64,000 bases of DNA from DAIOEK01 sp963721445 (GTDB taxonomy: Bacteria; Chloroflexota; Anaerolineae; Anaerolineales; Anaerolineaceae). The notes under the pieces were generated by a model. The model saw only the letters and a program-made list of their open reading frames with translations, was not told where the DNA came from and did no database searches. The stretch covers positions 1,798,001 to 1,862,000 of the forward strand of contig CAVRIZ010000005.1 of assembly GCA_963721445.1 (NCBI GenBank), written 5' to 3'. Shown here in pieces: positions 27,786-35,840 of this stretch; position 1 is the first letter of the stretch; every line of letters starts with the position of its first letter. Both the position numbers and the translations under genes were made by a program.

Positions 27786-27808
27786 GTCTTAATGCATGTC
27801 GGAGAGTG

Positions 27809-28247
27809 TTACGGTTTATTTCCTTCAGCGAGGAATTGAATTACCAATGCTGCCTCATCCGCAGAGAGCGCGGCTCCTTTTGACAACATTCGATTGACGG
27901 TGGTCGTCCAACCTGCCAGGTCTTTCTGAGCGGCGGAAATCCGGCTGGTGGAATGACAAACCGAACAATTGGTGTTAATTAAATTCTTGGCCTGTTGTTT
28001 TTGCTCCTCAGATAATCCGGCGGGTGGCTCTGGTGATGGAGGGATATCCGTGGGAGCGATTGTCTCTGCAGGCGTTTCCACCGGTGGGGCTGACGTGGAA
28101 CTCGGCGCTACAGTCTGTGTGGCTGTGGCTTCAACCGATATGGCAGTGGGTGGGACCGAAGTTGGAACTACATTCGGCGCGACAACGCAGGCTACCAGGA
28201 CAAGTAGAGAAATCAGTAGAATTAACGATATTTTATTTCCAGATCAT
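27809..28247 (-). CDS. Small c-type cytochrome lipoprotein (frameshift in signal peptide)
   Basis: The haem motif CSVCH lies in a minimal cytochrome c domain (NCSVCHSTSRISAAQKDLAGWTTTVNRMLSKG), with a Met in the NRMLSKG helix as likely axial ligand. The frame carrying this domain is open upstream into a lipoprotein signal (ILLISLLVLVAC) and a Thr/Pro/Val linker but has no usual start codon there. An ATG at 28247, two bases after the stop of the upstream cytochrome gene, reads MIWK and then TAA. Skipping the T at 28235 gives MIWKKISLILLISLLVLVAC, a complete lipoprotein signal. The corrected length is about 145 aa. It is a tandem paralogue of the upstream gene. Confidence 0.78.
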
Positions 28248-28248
28248 T

Positions 28249-28557
28249 TTATTTATAGGTCTCGGCAAGATAAGCGATGACTGCCTGTTTTTCTGTGTCA
28301 TCCAGCTTCAATCCTTTTCCCATCATTCTGTTTACGGTCTTCGTCCAATCGGCTTCAGATTTGGTAGCCGATGTAACGCGATCAAGTGTATGGCATTGGG
28401 TGCACTTAGCTTCAACGATGGCTTTTCCATCACCGGTGGAACCGCTGGTAGTGGTATTACCATCTGCCGCGGGTGCTTGAGTCGCAGCCGGCGCGCAAGC
28501 CGCGATTAGCAGAGCCAGAACAACAATTAAAATACCAACCAAAATGGCTTTTTTCAT
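28249..28557 (-). CDS. Small c-type cytochrome lipoprotein
   Basis: A 102-aa exported haem protein. The signal KKAILVGILIVVLALLIAAC has lipobox IAAC, followed by a short Ala/Thr/Ser/Gly linker and a single haem motif CTQCH. The helix DWTKTVNRMMGKGLKLDDTEKQAVIAYLAE carries the probable axial Met. The domain is of the short quinohemoprotein/SoxX-like size. I chose ATG 28557 because it has a perfect AGGAGG seven bases upstream; a longer in-frame start has no SD. It is followed two bases later by a paralogous cytochrome gene, so the pair likely acts as an extracytoplasmic electron carrier. The partner is unknown. Confidence 0.85.
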   Translation of the reverse strand: MKKAILVGILIVVLALLIAACAPAATQAPAADGNTTTSGSTGDGKAIVEAKCTQCHTLDRVTSATKSEADWTKTVNRMMGKGLKLDDTEKQAVIAYLAETYK

Positions 28558-28650
28558 AAATTTCCTCCTAGGAACGATATCAATTAGTATACAGAGCGAA
28601 TGAATTCCGGTAAACATCGATACTCATTCTGTATATACTTTCTCCAGTTG

Positions 28651-29388
28651 TTATTTATAGGTGAAAAGGACCTCGGTGGTTTGGGGAAGGATCACCTGGA
28701 TACCTTCTCCCGGGGAAAATACACCGGCGTAACGGCAGTTTGTATCCACGATCGGGCTTTTACAATCCACGCCAACCACCCCTGCCAACCATGTTCCCTG
28801 GTATTCCGGTGGTGCATACGCATAGAAAACACCACTGGCGTCGGTCTTGCCGTCGACTCGCACGCGCTGAGCCCCACCCAACCTGGTTGTGCCGATATCG
28901 ATGCCCTGAACACCCTTACCGCTGGCGTCGACCACCTTGCCCTGGATAACCAAACTTTCTGTGATGGGTAGTACAGCAAGGGAAGAAAGATCGCCTTTGA
29001 TGGTGAGATGTAGGACACTCATCCAACCTGTTTTCCCGTCTTTTACATTGACTTTCACCCATTCGCGACCGGGAGCTGTACCGATCAATGTAGACGGCTG
29101 TCCCCTGCGGATATTGATTCAGAATACCGTGCAACATACTCGGTCCACTGCGCAGGTTTAACGTGGCAGCCAACACATCGGCTTCAACGGTGGTGGGAGC
29201 AGGTGGATTGGTCGGCGCGAGGGTTTCTGTAGGGACTGAATTCGCTACTGGAATTTCGACGAGTGGGTTCCGTTGTGGACACTTCCACGACCGCAGGAGG
29301 GGGAGTACTCTCAACTTGAACTTTACTCGTACAACCCGTAGCTCACAATCAGGCAGGTGAGTGAGATAACCCAGATAATTTTATTCAT
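28651..29388 (-). CDS. SH3-domain / carboxypeptidase-regulatory-like exported lipoprotein, broken by three frameshifts
   Basis: Start ATG 29388 with AGGAGG upstream gives NKIIWVISLTCLIV, a lipoprotein signal. One skipped base near 29340 completes the lipobox (STGC), one near 29266 restores the linker (PLVEIPVANSVPTETLAPT), and one near 29084-29092 joins the two halves of a bacterial SH3 domain (LNLRSGPSMLHGILNQYPQG / IGTAPGREWVKV...GKTGWM). The rest (VIQGKVVDASGKGVQGIDI...TDASGVFYAY) is a carboxypeptidase-regulatory-like beta-sandwich. The repaired length is about 244 aa. It probably binds cell wall or glycan. Three shifts in 740 bases could mean decay, but all are +1 like those elsewhere in the window. 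Confidence 0.65.
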
Positions 29389-29460
29389 CCTGTCCTCCTT
29401 TTCATGTCTAGACATGATGCCAGGATGCATATCATCATTATACAACTTCGTTCAAGGGTG

Positions 29461-29670
29461 TTATTGAGAATGTCCAATGATCACCGGCAGCATGATCTGA
29501 TCTGATTCATCCACCAGATTCTGCCTTCTCGCCAGATATTCCACCAGGAAAAGAATTTCAGGTAATTTCAAATCTGAGATAACCTTGCCGTTCAGTTCAG
29601 ACACAATCCTGATTACCTTCCCGGTTTGATGCTGTTGCTTCGGATCTCGGATGATGATTTTCTTGCGCAT
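29461..29670 (-). CDS. Small phage-cassette protein, unknown
   Basis: A 69-aa basic/hydrophobic protein, the last gene of the cassette. It starts with MRKKIIIRDPKQ, contains a helix IVSELNGKVISDLKLPEILFLVEYLARRQ and has no signal peptide. A GGAG-type SD (AAGGAG) lies upstream, 11 bases after the preceding gene. No recognised family. Confidence 0.5.
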   Translation of the reverse strand: MRKKIIIRDPKQQHQTGKVIRIVSELNGKVISDLKLPEILFLVEYLARRQNLVDESDQIMLPVIIGHSQ

Positions 29671-29681
29671 AGGTTTTCTCC

Positions 29682-30092
29682 TTATATGGTGTTAGCCAGG
29701 ATGGATCCCCGCACGAATGCCCCTGGGGACTCGATCAGGATCTCTCCAGGTGTTTCTGCAGCAATATCCAGCTCTCCAAAACCAGATGCATTCAGAGTAA
29801 CCTCTTCCTCCTGTAGGAAACCGTGTTGGGTTAACCGAATGGTCACTGTAAGATTTGCGCGGGCAGGATGGATGATCTGCAGAAGGGCGGTTGATAGCCC
29901 GTCAGCGGGAATCTGAGATGGGGTGATGGTCATCCAAAATGGCTTATGCGCTTCGAGGTAAGGCTCCATCGGGATGGATACTCCATCCAGGGTGAATTGA
30001 AGCGGTCGTTCTGTCGCCCAGAGGGTTTGCGTTTGAGGGAAGGACGCCCTCACCTCTTCAACGAGCTGTTCAAAATGTATCTGCGTGGACAT
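29682..30092 (-). CDS. Putative phage structural protein
   Basis: A 136-aa protein, probably all-beta (WATERPLQFTLDGVSIPMEPYLEAHKPFWMTITPSQIPADG... ANLTVTIRLTQHGFLQEEEVTLNASGFGEL), which suggests a tail or decoration protein. ATG 30092 has GGAGGAG six bases upstream; the longer in-frame start lies within the preceding gene. It is preceded by a predicted fibre-like gene and followed by a small gene in the same direction. No named family recognised. Confidence 0.5.
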   Translation of the reverse strand: MSTQIHFEQLVEEVRASFPQTQTLWATERPLQFTLDGVSIPMEPYLEAHKPFWMTITPSQIPADGLSTALLQIIHPARANLTVTIRLTQHGFLQEEEVTLNASGFGELDIAAETPGEILIESPGAFVRGSILANTI

Positions 30093-30100
30093 GTCTCCTC

Positions 30101-30934
30101 CTAATACTCGAAAATCAGGGCAGCCCAACTGCAATCCACCCGGCTGCCGGTGGTCTTGATCTCGAACCGGGTTTCGATATCCGCACCCGGAAGCGAGCTC
30201 ATCAAGTCTCCGCTTTTCAAGATGGTGGATGTAGCTGTCGAAGTGGTCGAGACCTCGATGATCGTCACGGTATCGGTGGTGTCATAGAACCGGGCGTACG
30301 CTGTGCCACTCGAGGCAAACAGGTTGGTCACGAGATAGGCTGTCTTCGCCCCCTGTTTGAGTTTGACCAGATCCAGGCGCTGGCGGCAGACCACGGTGGC
30401 GTTGTAGGAGGACGAAGACGTATAGGTTGGATACGCGTGCAAGGTCACCACGATCAATTTACTGCCGCCACCCGAGAAGAGATAGGTTTGGATGGATGTG
30501 GCATCCAGGTTGGTACCATCCCAATGGCAGGACCCGATCAGCCGCTGGTCAGGACCCTCTGCCGAGGATGTATTGACGCTCAAAGTGAAGGAGGTCGAAC
30601 CGCTCATCCGGTTGGCGAAGATATACCAATCGACAGAAGGACCGGAAAACGAATTCGCTGGCAGGTCCATTTGCTCGGTTGCCTGGCACATATAGCCATG
30701 GATCATCAGGGTGGGCAGGTAATGGGGATCACAATAGATCCGCAGACGGTTGGTGGGCAGGTAGCTGATCTGTATCCCGGACATATAAGAACTGAGGAAT
30801 TGCCCCATCGGGACGGCATCGTACATATTGGCGCCCAGCCGGAGCGCGTCTGCCCGCAGGCGATTGTATTGCGTATAGCTGGTCGGTTGTCCGGCGGAGA
30901 CATCCAGCGAGGATGGATAGGTGGGATTGCTCAT
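30101..30934 (-). CDS. Putative phage tail/fibre-like protein
   Basis: A 277-aa protein with a short helical N-terminus (PSSLDVSAGQPTSYTQYNRLRADALRLG), like the attachment end of baseplate or fibre proteins. The rest is a Ser/Thr-rich beta domain (STSFTLSVNTSSAEG, SGTAYARFYDTTDTVTIIEVSTTSTATSTILKSGDL) that could be a receptor-binding or structural sandwich. It starts one base after the stop of the preceding gene. The role is inferred only from composition and position in the cassette. Confidence 0.5.
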   Translation of the reverse strand: MSNPTYPSSLDVSAGQPTSYTQYNRLRADALRLGANMYDAVPMGQFLSSYMSGIQISYLPTNRLRIYCDPHYLPTLMIHGYMCQATEQMDLPANSFSGPSVDWYIFANRMSGSTSFTLSVNTSSAEGPDQRLIGSCHWDGTNLDATSIQTYLFSGGGSKLIVVTLHAYPTYTSSSSYNATVVCRQRLDLVKLKQGAKTAYLVTNLFASSGTAYARFYDTTDTVTIIEVSTTSTATSTILKSGDLMSSLPGADIETRFEIKTTGSRVDCSWAALIFEY

Positions 30935-30935
30935 G

Positions 30936-31442
30936 TTAGGCCCTCCAATAGCTGTTTTCCCAGGTCATCGAACCTGAATAGCCTTCCGCAGTCCAGACGG
31001 ATTGTTCAAACAGATCCCGGTCTGCGGGTGCAAAGATATTCCCATCGGAGCTGAGCTGAACGGTGACCCGGTTCACGCCACGGGCACGCTCTTCGAGGGC
31101 GTAGCTTCCGGAGGAGAACAAGCCGCTGAAGACTCCCTCGGGGGTGATGATGCCGATCTCGCTCCGTTCCTGCAGCAGATCAAAAAGCCGGGTATAAGCC
31201 GCGCTGCCCGGCTCTGCCTGGGTGGAACCATCCGGCAGGACCAGCGAATCACCCATCAGGATCGTGAAGGTGATGGTCTGATGGTCGCGAAAAGAGCCGT
31301 CCGCCTGCTTGTAGGCAGACCGAAAGACGCTTACCGTTCCACGGGACAGGCGCGACCTGTCCAGCAGGAAACCCTGCGGTTCTCCCGCCGCCTGATTCTG
31401 GTGGTAGAGCAGGATGTCACAATCCTTACCCAGCAGCGCCAT
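30936..31442 (-). CDS. Putative phage tail-tube/structural protein
   Basis: A 168-aa protein with alternating strands (GTVSVFRSAYKQADGSFRDHQTITFTILMGDSLVLPDG) and a region GVFSGLFSSGSYALEERARGVNRVTVQLSSDG reminiscent of phage tail-tube or distal-tail beta-barrels. ATG 31442 has GGAGG six bases upstream and overlaps the 3' end of the lysozyme gene by 17 bases. No catalytic motif. The assignment is by size, predicted fold and place in the cassette. Confidence 0.45.
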   Translation of the reverse strand: MALLGKDCDILLYHQNQAAGEPQGFLLDRSRLSRGTVSVFRSAYKQADGSFRDHQTITFTILMGDSLVLPDGSTQAEPGSAAYTRLFDLLQERSEIGIITPEGVFSGLFSSGSYALEERARGVNRVTVQLSSDGNIFAPADRDLFEQSVWTAEGYSGSMTWENSYWRA

Positions 31443-32211
31443 GGCCTGCCTCCTGTCCGGTTTTGACCCAGGTTTGCAGGTCAGCCAGGGAGCCGTTGAA
31501 CACATTCACATCAGGCCGGGAAGAGATGCCCGGTAACAGGAACCGGTCGCCGCTGCACTGCCAGAAACTCCACGACGCGCACCCTTTCGGCAGGCGCAGG
31601 CGATACGGCAATCTGGCGCGCAGTAACAGATCGGACCAGTTGGTCTGGGCGGACAGGTCTTTCCAGTAAGGATACTGCGCCAGCCAGAGTGGATAATCGG
31701 AGATCCAACCCGTCATCGGACGGGCGTACTCCTCAATAAAGGAGGTGCGGGTATAGATGACCAGCGGCTTTTCGGGCAGCTCCTTCTGGATCAGGCTGGC
31801 GACGGTGCGGGCGTTCTGGCTGATCCGAAATGGGTTGAGTCGATAGGTCTGCCGGGAGGACTTCTTCCTCGATTTTTTAGGTCGGACCCGGTTGGCTGGC
31901 GTCGGCCAGTTTGACCAGTCTGCCCAGTATTGTTCCACATCCAGGCAAACAAAATGAAACGGCAACTGGTGCAGAGACTCGAGGAAGAAGCTGGTTTGGG
32001 CTTCATCCGGGCGGATGGGATCGCACCAGTGGTAGACTCCGCAGATCAGACCGGCGTTGTTCGCGCCGTACAGATGCTTTTGCGCAGCCGGATCGCGCTG
32101 GTAATCACCCTGGCTGATCTTGACCATGGCGAACTCGACCCCGCTTCGTTTGAGGAGTGCCCAATCTATCGTTTCGTCGTAGTGTGAGACATCAATTCCC
32201 AGGATCATTCC
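31426..32211 (-). CDS. GH25 family lysozyme (endolysin)
   Basis: A 261-aa N-acetylmuramidase predicted to cut peptidoglycan during particle release. The GH25 signature is clear: GIDVSHYDETIDWALLKRSGVEFAMVKISQGDY at residues 3-36 (catalytic-site Asp), GVYHWCDPI, FVCLDVEQYW (the DxE pair, about residues 92-101) and PLVIYTRTSFIEEY. The C-terminal GCASWSFWQCSGD and DVNVFNGSL complete the barrel. No signal peptide, consistent with holin-dependent export. I chose ATG 32211 with a GGGAGGG SD and homology beginning at once. An Arg/Lys-rich insert (RPKKSRKKSSRQTYRLN, about 113-129) is unusual. Confidence 0.9.
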   Translation of the reverse strand, partial: GMILGIDVSHYDETIDWALLKRSGVEFAMVKISQGDYQRDPAAQKHLYGANNAGLICGVYHWCDPIRPDEAQTSFFLESLHQLPFHFVCLDVEQYWADWSNWPTPANRVRPKKSRKKSSRQTYRLNPFRISQNARTVASLIQKELPEKPLVIYTRTSFIEEYARPMTGWISDYPLWLAQYPYWKDLSAQTNWSDLLLRARLPYRLRLPKGCASWSFWQCSGDRFLLPGISSRPDVNVFNGSLADLQTWVKTGQEAGHGAAG

Positions 32212-32224
32212 ATCCCTCCCCTGC

Positions 32225-32638
32225 CTAGACCAATGACCAGCCGTCACCCCAGGGGGCGACATCGGATGCCCGCATTCGGGCCGAGCGGACTGTCCCGAGC
32301 AGACGGTCGAAGCGGAGCAAGAGCCGTGTGCCCAGATTGGTCACCGCCTCGGGAAGCTGATCCACCAGGTTGAAGGACTCTTTGCGATCCATCGTCTTCG
32401 CGGCGGCGATATACCCGGCTGCACCGAGGACCAGGATTCCGCAGTCATACTCGGGCACAGAGGTCAGTACGGCGTCGTCGAGTCCCGCCAGGCTTTCCAC
32501 CTGTCCGCTGGCCAGGCTGTATTCTTTGATCGCCATCCGGATCCCTTCCACCACCAGTTGGGAGGTGAAGGTGAGCTGGGTCAGGTCCTGCAAGAGGACG
32601 GAGACCCGTTGTTCGATCGTTTCCAGGGTGGTATTCAT
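32225..32638 (-). CDS. Putative phage head-tail connector-like protein
   Basis: A 137-aa, mostly helical protein (TTLETIEQRVSVLLQDLTQL...LVVEGIRMAIKEYSLASGQ; GILVLGAAGYIAAAKTMDRKESFNL; VTNLGTRLLLRFDRLLGTVRS). This size and helix pattern resembles gp6/connector-type proteins that sit below the portal, but no diagnostic motif is seen. It starts 43 bases after the preceding small gene with an AGGAG-type SD and ends 14 bases before the lysozyme gene. Confidence 0.5.
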   Translation of the reverse strand: MNTTLETIEQRVSVLLQDLTQLTFTSQLVVEGIRMAIKEYSLASGQVESLAGLDDAVLTSVPEYDCGILVLGAAGYIAAAKTMDRKESFNLVDQLPEAVTNLGTRLLLRFDRLLGTVRSARMRASDVAPWGDGWSLV

Positions 32639-32681
32639 GGTTCAGTACTCCTTTGGAGCGTAATGCTCCCAACCAATCCGT

Positions 32682-32882
32682 CTATTCGTTACCATCCAGC
32701 ATGGCCGGTGTGAACAGGTGCTTGCGCCCGTTCGGTCCGATCACGACCAGGCTGCCATCGGGCAATTGCCTCCATTTCAGGAGGTCCGACACGTGGCAGC
32801 CGATCCGTGCGGCGGCGGTCACCAGCCCGGCCACCTCCGGCGGTTCAGGCTTTACCGTTACCTCGCTGACCGGTTTACGCGC
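32682..32882 (-). CDS. Small phage-cassette protein, unknown
   Basis: A 66-aa protein (VTAAARIGCHVSDLLKWRQLPDGSLVVIGPNGRKHLF) with a possible small helix-turn-helix-like or beta-hairpin unit and a C-terminal ML-DGNE. The ATG at 32882 overlaps the end of the holin-like gene by eight bases and has CAGGA upstream, so it is translationally coupled. The central segment somewhat resembles the transit-peptide-like WRQLPDG segment of phage head proteins, but I cannot name a family. Confidence 0.5.
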   Translation of the reverse strand, partial: ARKPVSEVTVKPEPPEVAGLVTAAARIGCHVSDLLKWRQLPDGSLVVIGPNGRKHLFTPAMLDGNE

Positions 32883-33255
32883 CATATTGTTTTCCTGACA
32901 AGCCATCCTGCAAACCGGTGCCGAAGATGTAGGCGGAAAGGGTGATGATGATCGCGGTCAGTTGGTCATCCGGGATGGGAAAGGACGGACTGAACGCCCG
33001 AAGCAGAAGGACTCCCAATCCGGCGAAGGCTGCCCAGAACTTTCGGGAATGCAGCAGGTTGCCGAGGGCATCGCCGGGCGGGATGATCAGATTCCCTTCG
33101 ATGGCGGTGCCGCAGATGTACGCGGACACCAGGACAGCCAGGTCGGTCAGGGGTTGGCTGAGGTCGGGTAGGCGCGGGATGAAGGCGCCGACGCTGATCA
33201 GCACCAGGCTGATGGCTGCTGCCCAAAATTTACGGGATGTGACTATCGTTTGCAT
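32875..33255 (-). CDS. Holin-like membrane protein with internal duplication
   Basis: A 126-aa protein made of two copies of a roughly 50-residue unit, each with two hydrophobic segments. Copy one is SRKFWAAAISLVLISVG... (residues 6-56) and copy two is SRKFWAAFAGLGVLLLR... (about 69-118). Both end in LSAYI(C/F)GT with a following Gly/Leu. The four-helix topology, lack of signal peptide and place next to a GH25 lysozyme suggest a holin. ATG 33255 has AAAGGAG upstream. It begins the second half of the cassette after a 620-base repeat-rich gap. Confidence 0.65.
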   Translation of the reverse strand: MQTIVTSRKFWAAAISLVLISVGAFIPRLPDLSQPLTDLAVLVSAYICGTAIEGNLIIPPGDALGNLLHSRKFWAAFAGLGVLLLRAFSPSFPIPDDQLTAIIITLSAYIFGTGLQDGLSGKQYGA

Positions 33256-33296
33256 TTGTCTCCTTTTGTAGTTGCGTGGTGGTGTCGTTGCTTCTT

Positions 33297-33870
33297 GTCC
33301 CCCCTTACAAAGGGGGCGCCGCATAGCGGTGGGGGGGATCTCTTTGGTGGTGGTGGACTAGATCCCTCCGTCTGCTTCGCAGCCACCTCCCCTAAGAGGG
33401 GAGGACTTGGCTTGTTCATGCCTCACTATCGTGTCGTTGTTTCTCGTGTCCCCCCTTACTAAGGGGACGCCGCATAGCGGTGGGGGGGATCTTCTAGGGG
33501 TTGATCTCACCGTCTGTTTCGCCCTCAAGTCCTCACCCTCAGGGGGAGGGTTGGGTGGGGGTGGTTGGATCCCTCCGTCAGCTCCGCTGCCACCTCCCCT
33601 AAGAGGGGAGGACAAAACCAACGCCTGCTTTCGCAGCACTCAGAATGACAATCCGGGTAGCGAGCCCCCCTTACTAAGGGGGGGTGGGGGGATCGTATTG
33701 GCGGTGGACAAGATCCCTCCGTCTGCTCCGCAGCCACCTCCCCTAAAAGGGGAGGACTCAGAACTGTCATTCGTCTCTCAAGTCCTCACCCTCAGGGGGA
33801 GGGTTGGGTGGGGGTGGACTGGACCTCTCCGGCTGCTCCGCAGCCACCTCCCCTAGAAGGGGAGGACAAA
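33297..33870. repeat. Mosaic of intergenic repeat units inside the phage-like cassette
   Basis: This gap holds three kinds of GC-rich unit in alternation. Type A is CCCCCCTTACTAAGGGG followed by CGCCGCATAGCGGTGGGGGG (near 33299, 33451, 33663). Type B is GATCCCTCCGTCTGC...GCAGCCACCTCCCCTAAGAGGGGAGGAC (near 33359, 33569, 33711, 33823). Type C is CAAGTCCTCACCCTCAGGGGGAGGGTTGGGTGGGGGTGG (near 33527, 33780). Each contains a small palindrome. Spacing is irregular and units differ by several bases, so it is not a CRISPR. The unit types recur near 37325, 44183 and 45590-45786. Confidence 0.85.
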
Positions 33871-33874
33871 ACCA

Positions 33875-35840
33875 CTACGCCACATTGCTCTTGTGCAGCG
33901 GGCGGAAATCATTCACCCACACCGCCAGGAAATGCCGCACCTTCAAGCGATGCTCGTCATTCGTGAACACGGCGTGGTTCAGCTCATCACCGGCGATGAA
34001 GATCTCGGGCATCACCCCAAACCGTTCCGCCAGGAAGATGGCCGGCGCGATGCGTGGATCGCAGACCGCCGCCCAATCGTTGGCATCCGTCCATTCGGGC
34101 ACCGTGATCACATCACCCGGCTGACCGCGCTGCATGTTCTCGCTGTAGATGTTGGCGGCATTCTCCAGGATGGGATACAGGATCTTCATGGCTGCCAATT
34201 GCAGGTTGCGGGGGACCAGCGCGAAGCGCGGATTGACCGCCATGCGCGGACCCGAACCGTACAGCCCCGCGGCGTTCTTCACCAGCATCGGCTGGTTGTA
34301 GACTGCCGTGCTGACGGTCTCCCATTCCGCAGCCGAAAGCGCCCCGGTGAGCAGATTCTTGTGCCCGCCGGCCGTGGCGACCGCGGTGTTGTTGAACAGG
34401 GCGCCGGTATCCGCCATGGTCGGACCCGTCCCGCCGTTCAGCGTGAACAGGTTTGCCACCAGGGCGCTGATCTTGCGCAGCCCGGCCGCGGCCAGTTCAC
34501 GCGGATAGGCGCGCAGCTTGCGGGTCTCGTCCCGGTCGATCAGCTCGAGGGTCAGGGGAATGTATCCGCCGTATTTCTTCCAGTCGGCGGTCTCAGGGCT
34601 GTCGCCGATCGAGAGTTCGGTGTAAGCTGCGCCTTCCTCCACCTCGGGCAGACTGCCGACCGTGCCGACCAGCGTACCGGTGATCTGCTGGAGCGAGTTG
34701 AAATGCTCCACGCTCACGATCCGCTCCCACCAGTTGTAGCCGGCTTTACCCAGCTCATCCCAGCGGTTGGTGACGATCTTATTGAGCGAATTCTTGACCA
34801 GACCGCTGAAATCGGCGGTGGTCGCCAGGCGGACGCGCTCGGGGTGGTACCCGCCGTGGAGCGATTCATCGCCGGTGAGCGTCAGGTACAGCTCGCGGAT
34901 GCCGCTCAATCGGGCGGGCTGCAGGCTCTCCAATCCCGGCTGGCGGGGCGCACCCAGCAGGTCATCGCAGGCAGCCTGAAGCTGGTCGCGGGTGTCATAC
35001 ACCTGGTTCACGCTGCCCGGTCCCTGGACAAAACGGGCGCCGATCAATTCGCCCGCCAGCGCGCGCCCATCTTCGATGGCATGGGTCAATTCGGACGGGT
35101 CAAAGATGCGGCTGCCAAATTGGCGGCGGATGCGCTCACTGACCGGATGGGGCAGATGGGCGGCTGCCAGGGATGTTTCCAACAGCATCGCGCACATCTG
35201 CTGCTGCAGCGCTGTGCCTGCTTCCGCCGGTTCGCTTTCCGGTGCGGTTTGCAGGGTGGCGCGGGTGGGTGGATTATCCGGGTTGGATGTGGTGACAGGG
35301 TCTGTCATGGATAGGTTCTCTCCTTCTATTCGTACATGGGTTGGATCAGGAATAAAACGACCGCCGCGAGCCGGGTTGGTGACCAGGTCGAGCGAGAAGA
35401 CTTTGATGATCTCCCGCACATCCGGTCCCAGGGCGGTGAAGAGCAGGTCGGCGGAAAACCCCAGGTCTGGCCGCGGCTCCGGCAGGGTCAGCCAATCAGC
35501 TGCCGGTCTGACACAACACACCGGCAGCCGGTCCGCCCGGGCGGAGTTGAAGCTGAATACCGCCCTCCTGCGTGAGCCAGACCGGGTTGGCGCACACACC
35601 CGCCAGATCACGCACCGAGCGCTGGCTCAATACCTCGCGCGGATGATCGATGTAACAGGGAATGCCTTCCCAGAGGGGCAGCGATCGCTCCAACACGTCC
35701 GGCTGAAAATTCCAGCCGTTGCCCGTCCCGGCGGTGATCGCCAGCACCTCGAAAGCCGGGTCAGCCGCGGGCGATGCCTCCGCGCAGGTGGCGCGCGATC
35801 CGTGCAGGGTGATGCGGTGGGTGATGAGTCTGTCAGTCAA
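33875..35840 (-). CDS. Phage prohead protease fused to major capsid protein (one frameshift)
   Basis: About 654 aa after one skipped base near 35500-35560. The N-terminal 110 residues (HRITLHGSRATCAEA, ITAGTGNGWNFQPDVLERSLPLWEGIPCYIDHP, SVRDLAGVC) resemble capsid maturation proteases with an H-containing strand. The block continues as AADWLTLPEPRPDLGFSADLLF...VTNPARGGRF, the usual protease C-terminus. A helical delta/scaffold-like stretch (about 180-360) follows, and then an HK97-fold capsid body (VRLATTADFSGLVKNSLNK...GGYIPLTLELIDRDE...NPRFALVPRNLQLAAMKILYP...GDVITVPEWTDAND). An in-frame ATG at 35308 with GGAGAG upstream could give separate capsid protein. It overlaps the portal gene end by eight bases. 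Confidence 0.75.

Noticed and set aside
28916..29314. Separate gene from the SH3 fragment
   Set aside because: The two frames carry the front and back halves of one SH3 domain, and the N-terminal lipoprotein signal lies in a third; they are one broken gene.
33407..33856. Open frames through the repeat mosaic on both strands
   Set aside because: They are Pro/Gly/Ser-rich translations of the repeat units and differ with every unit; no start signal.
33297..33870. CRISPR array
   Set aside because: Units are of three different types, irregularly spaced, imperfect and with no constant-length spacers; no cas genes are present.
33893..35314. Long plus-strand open frame (473 codons) opposite the capsid gene
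   Set aside because: It is a shadow of the GC-rich capsid coding strand: no SD, low-complexity Arg/Gly/Gln composition and no family resemblance, while the opposite strand encodes a recognisable capsid protein.
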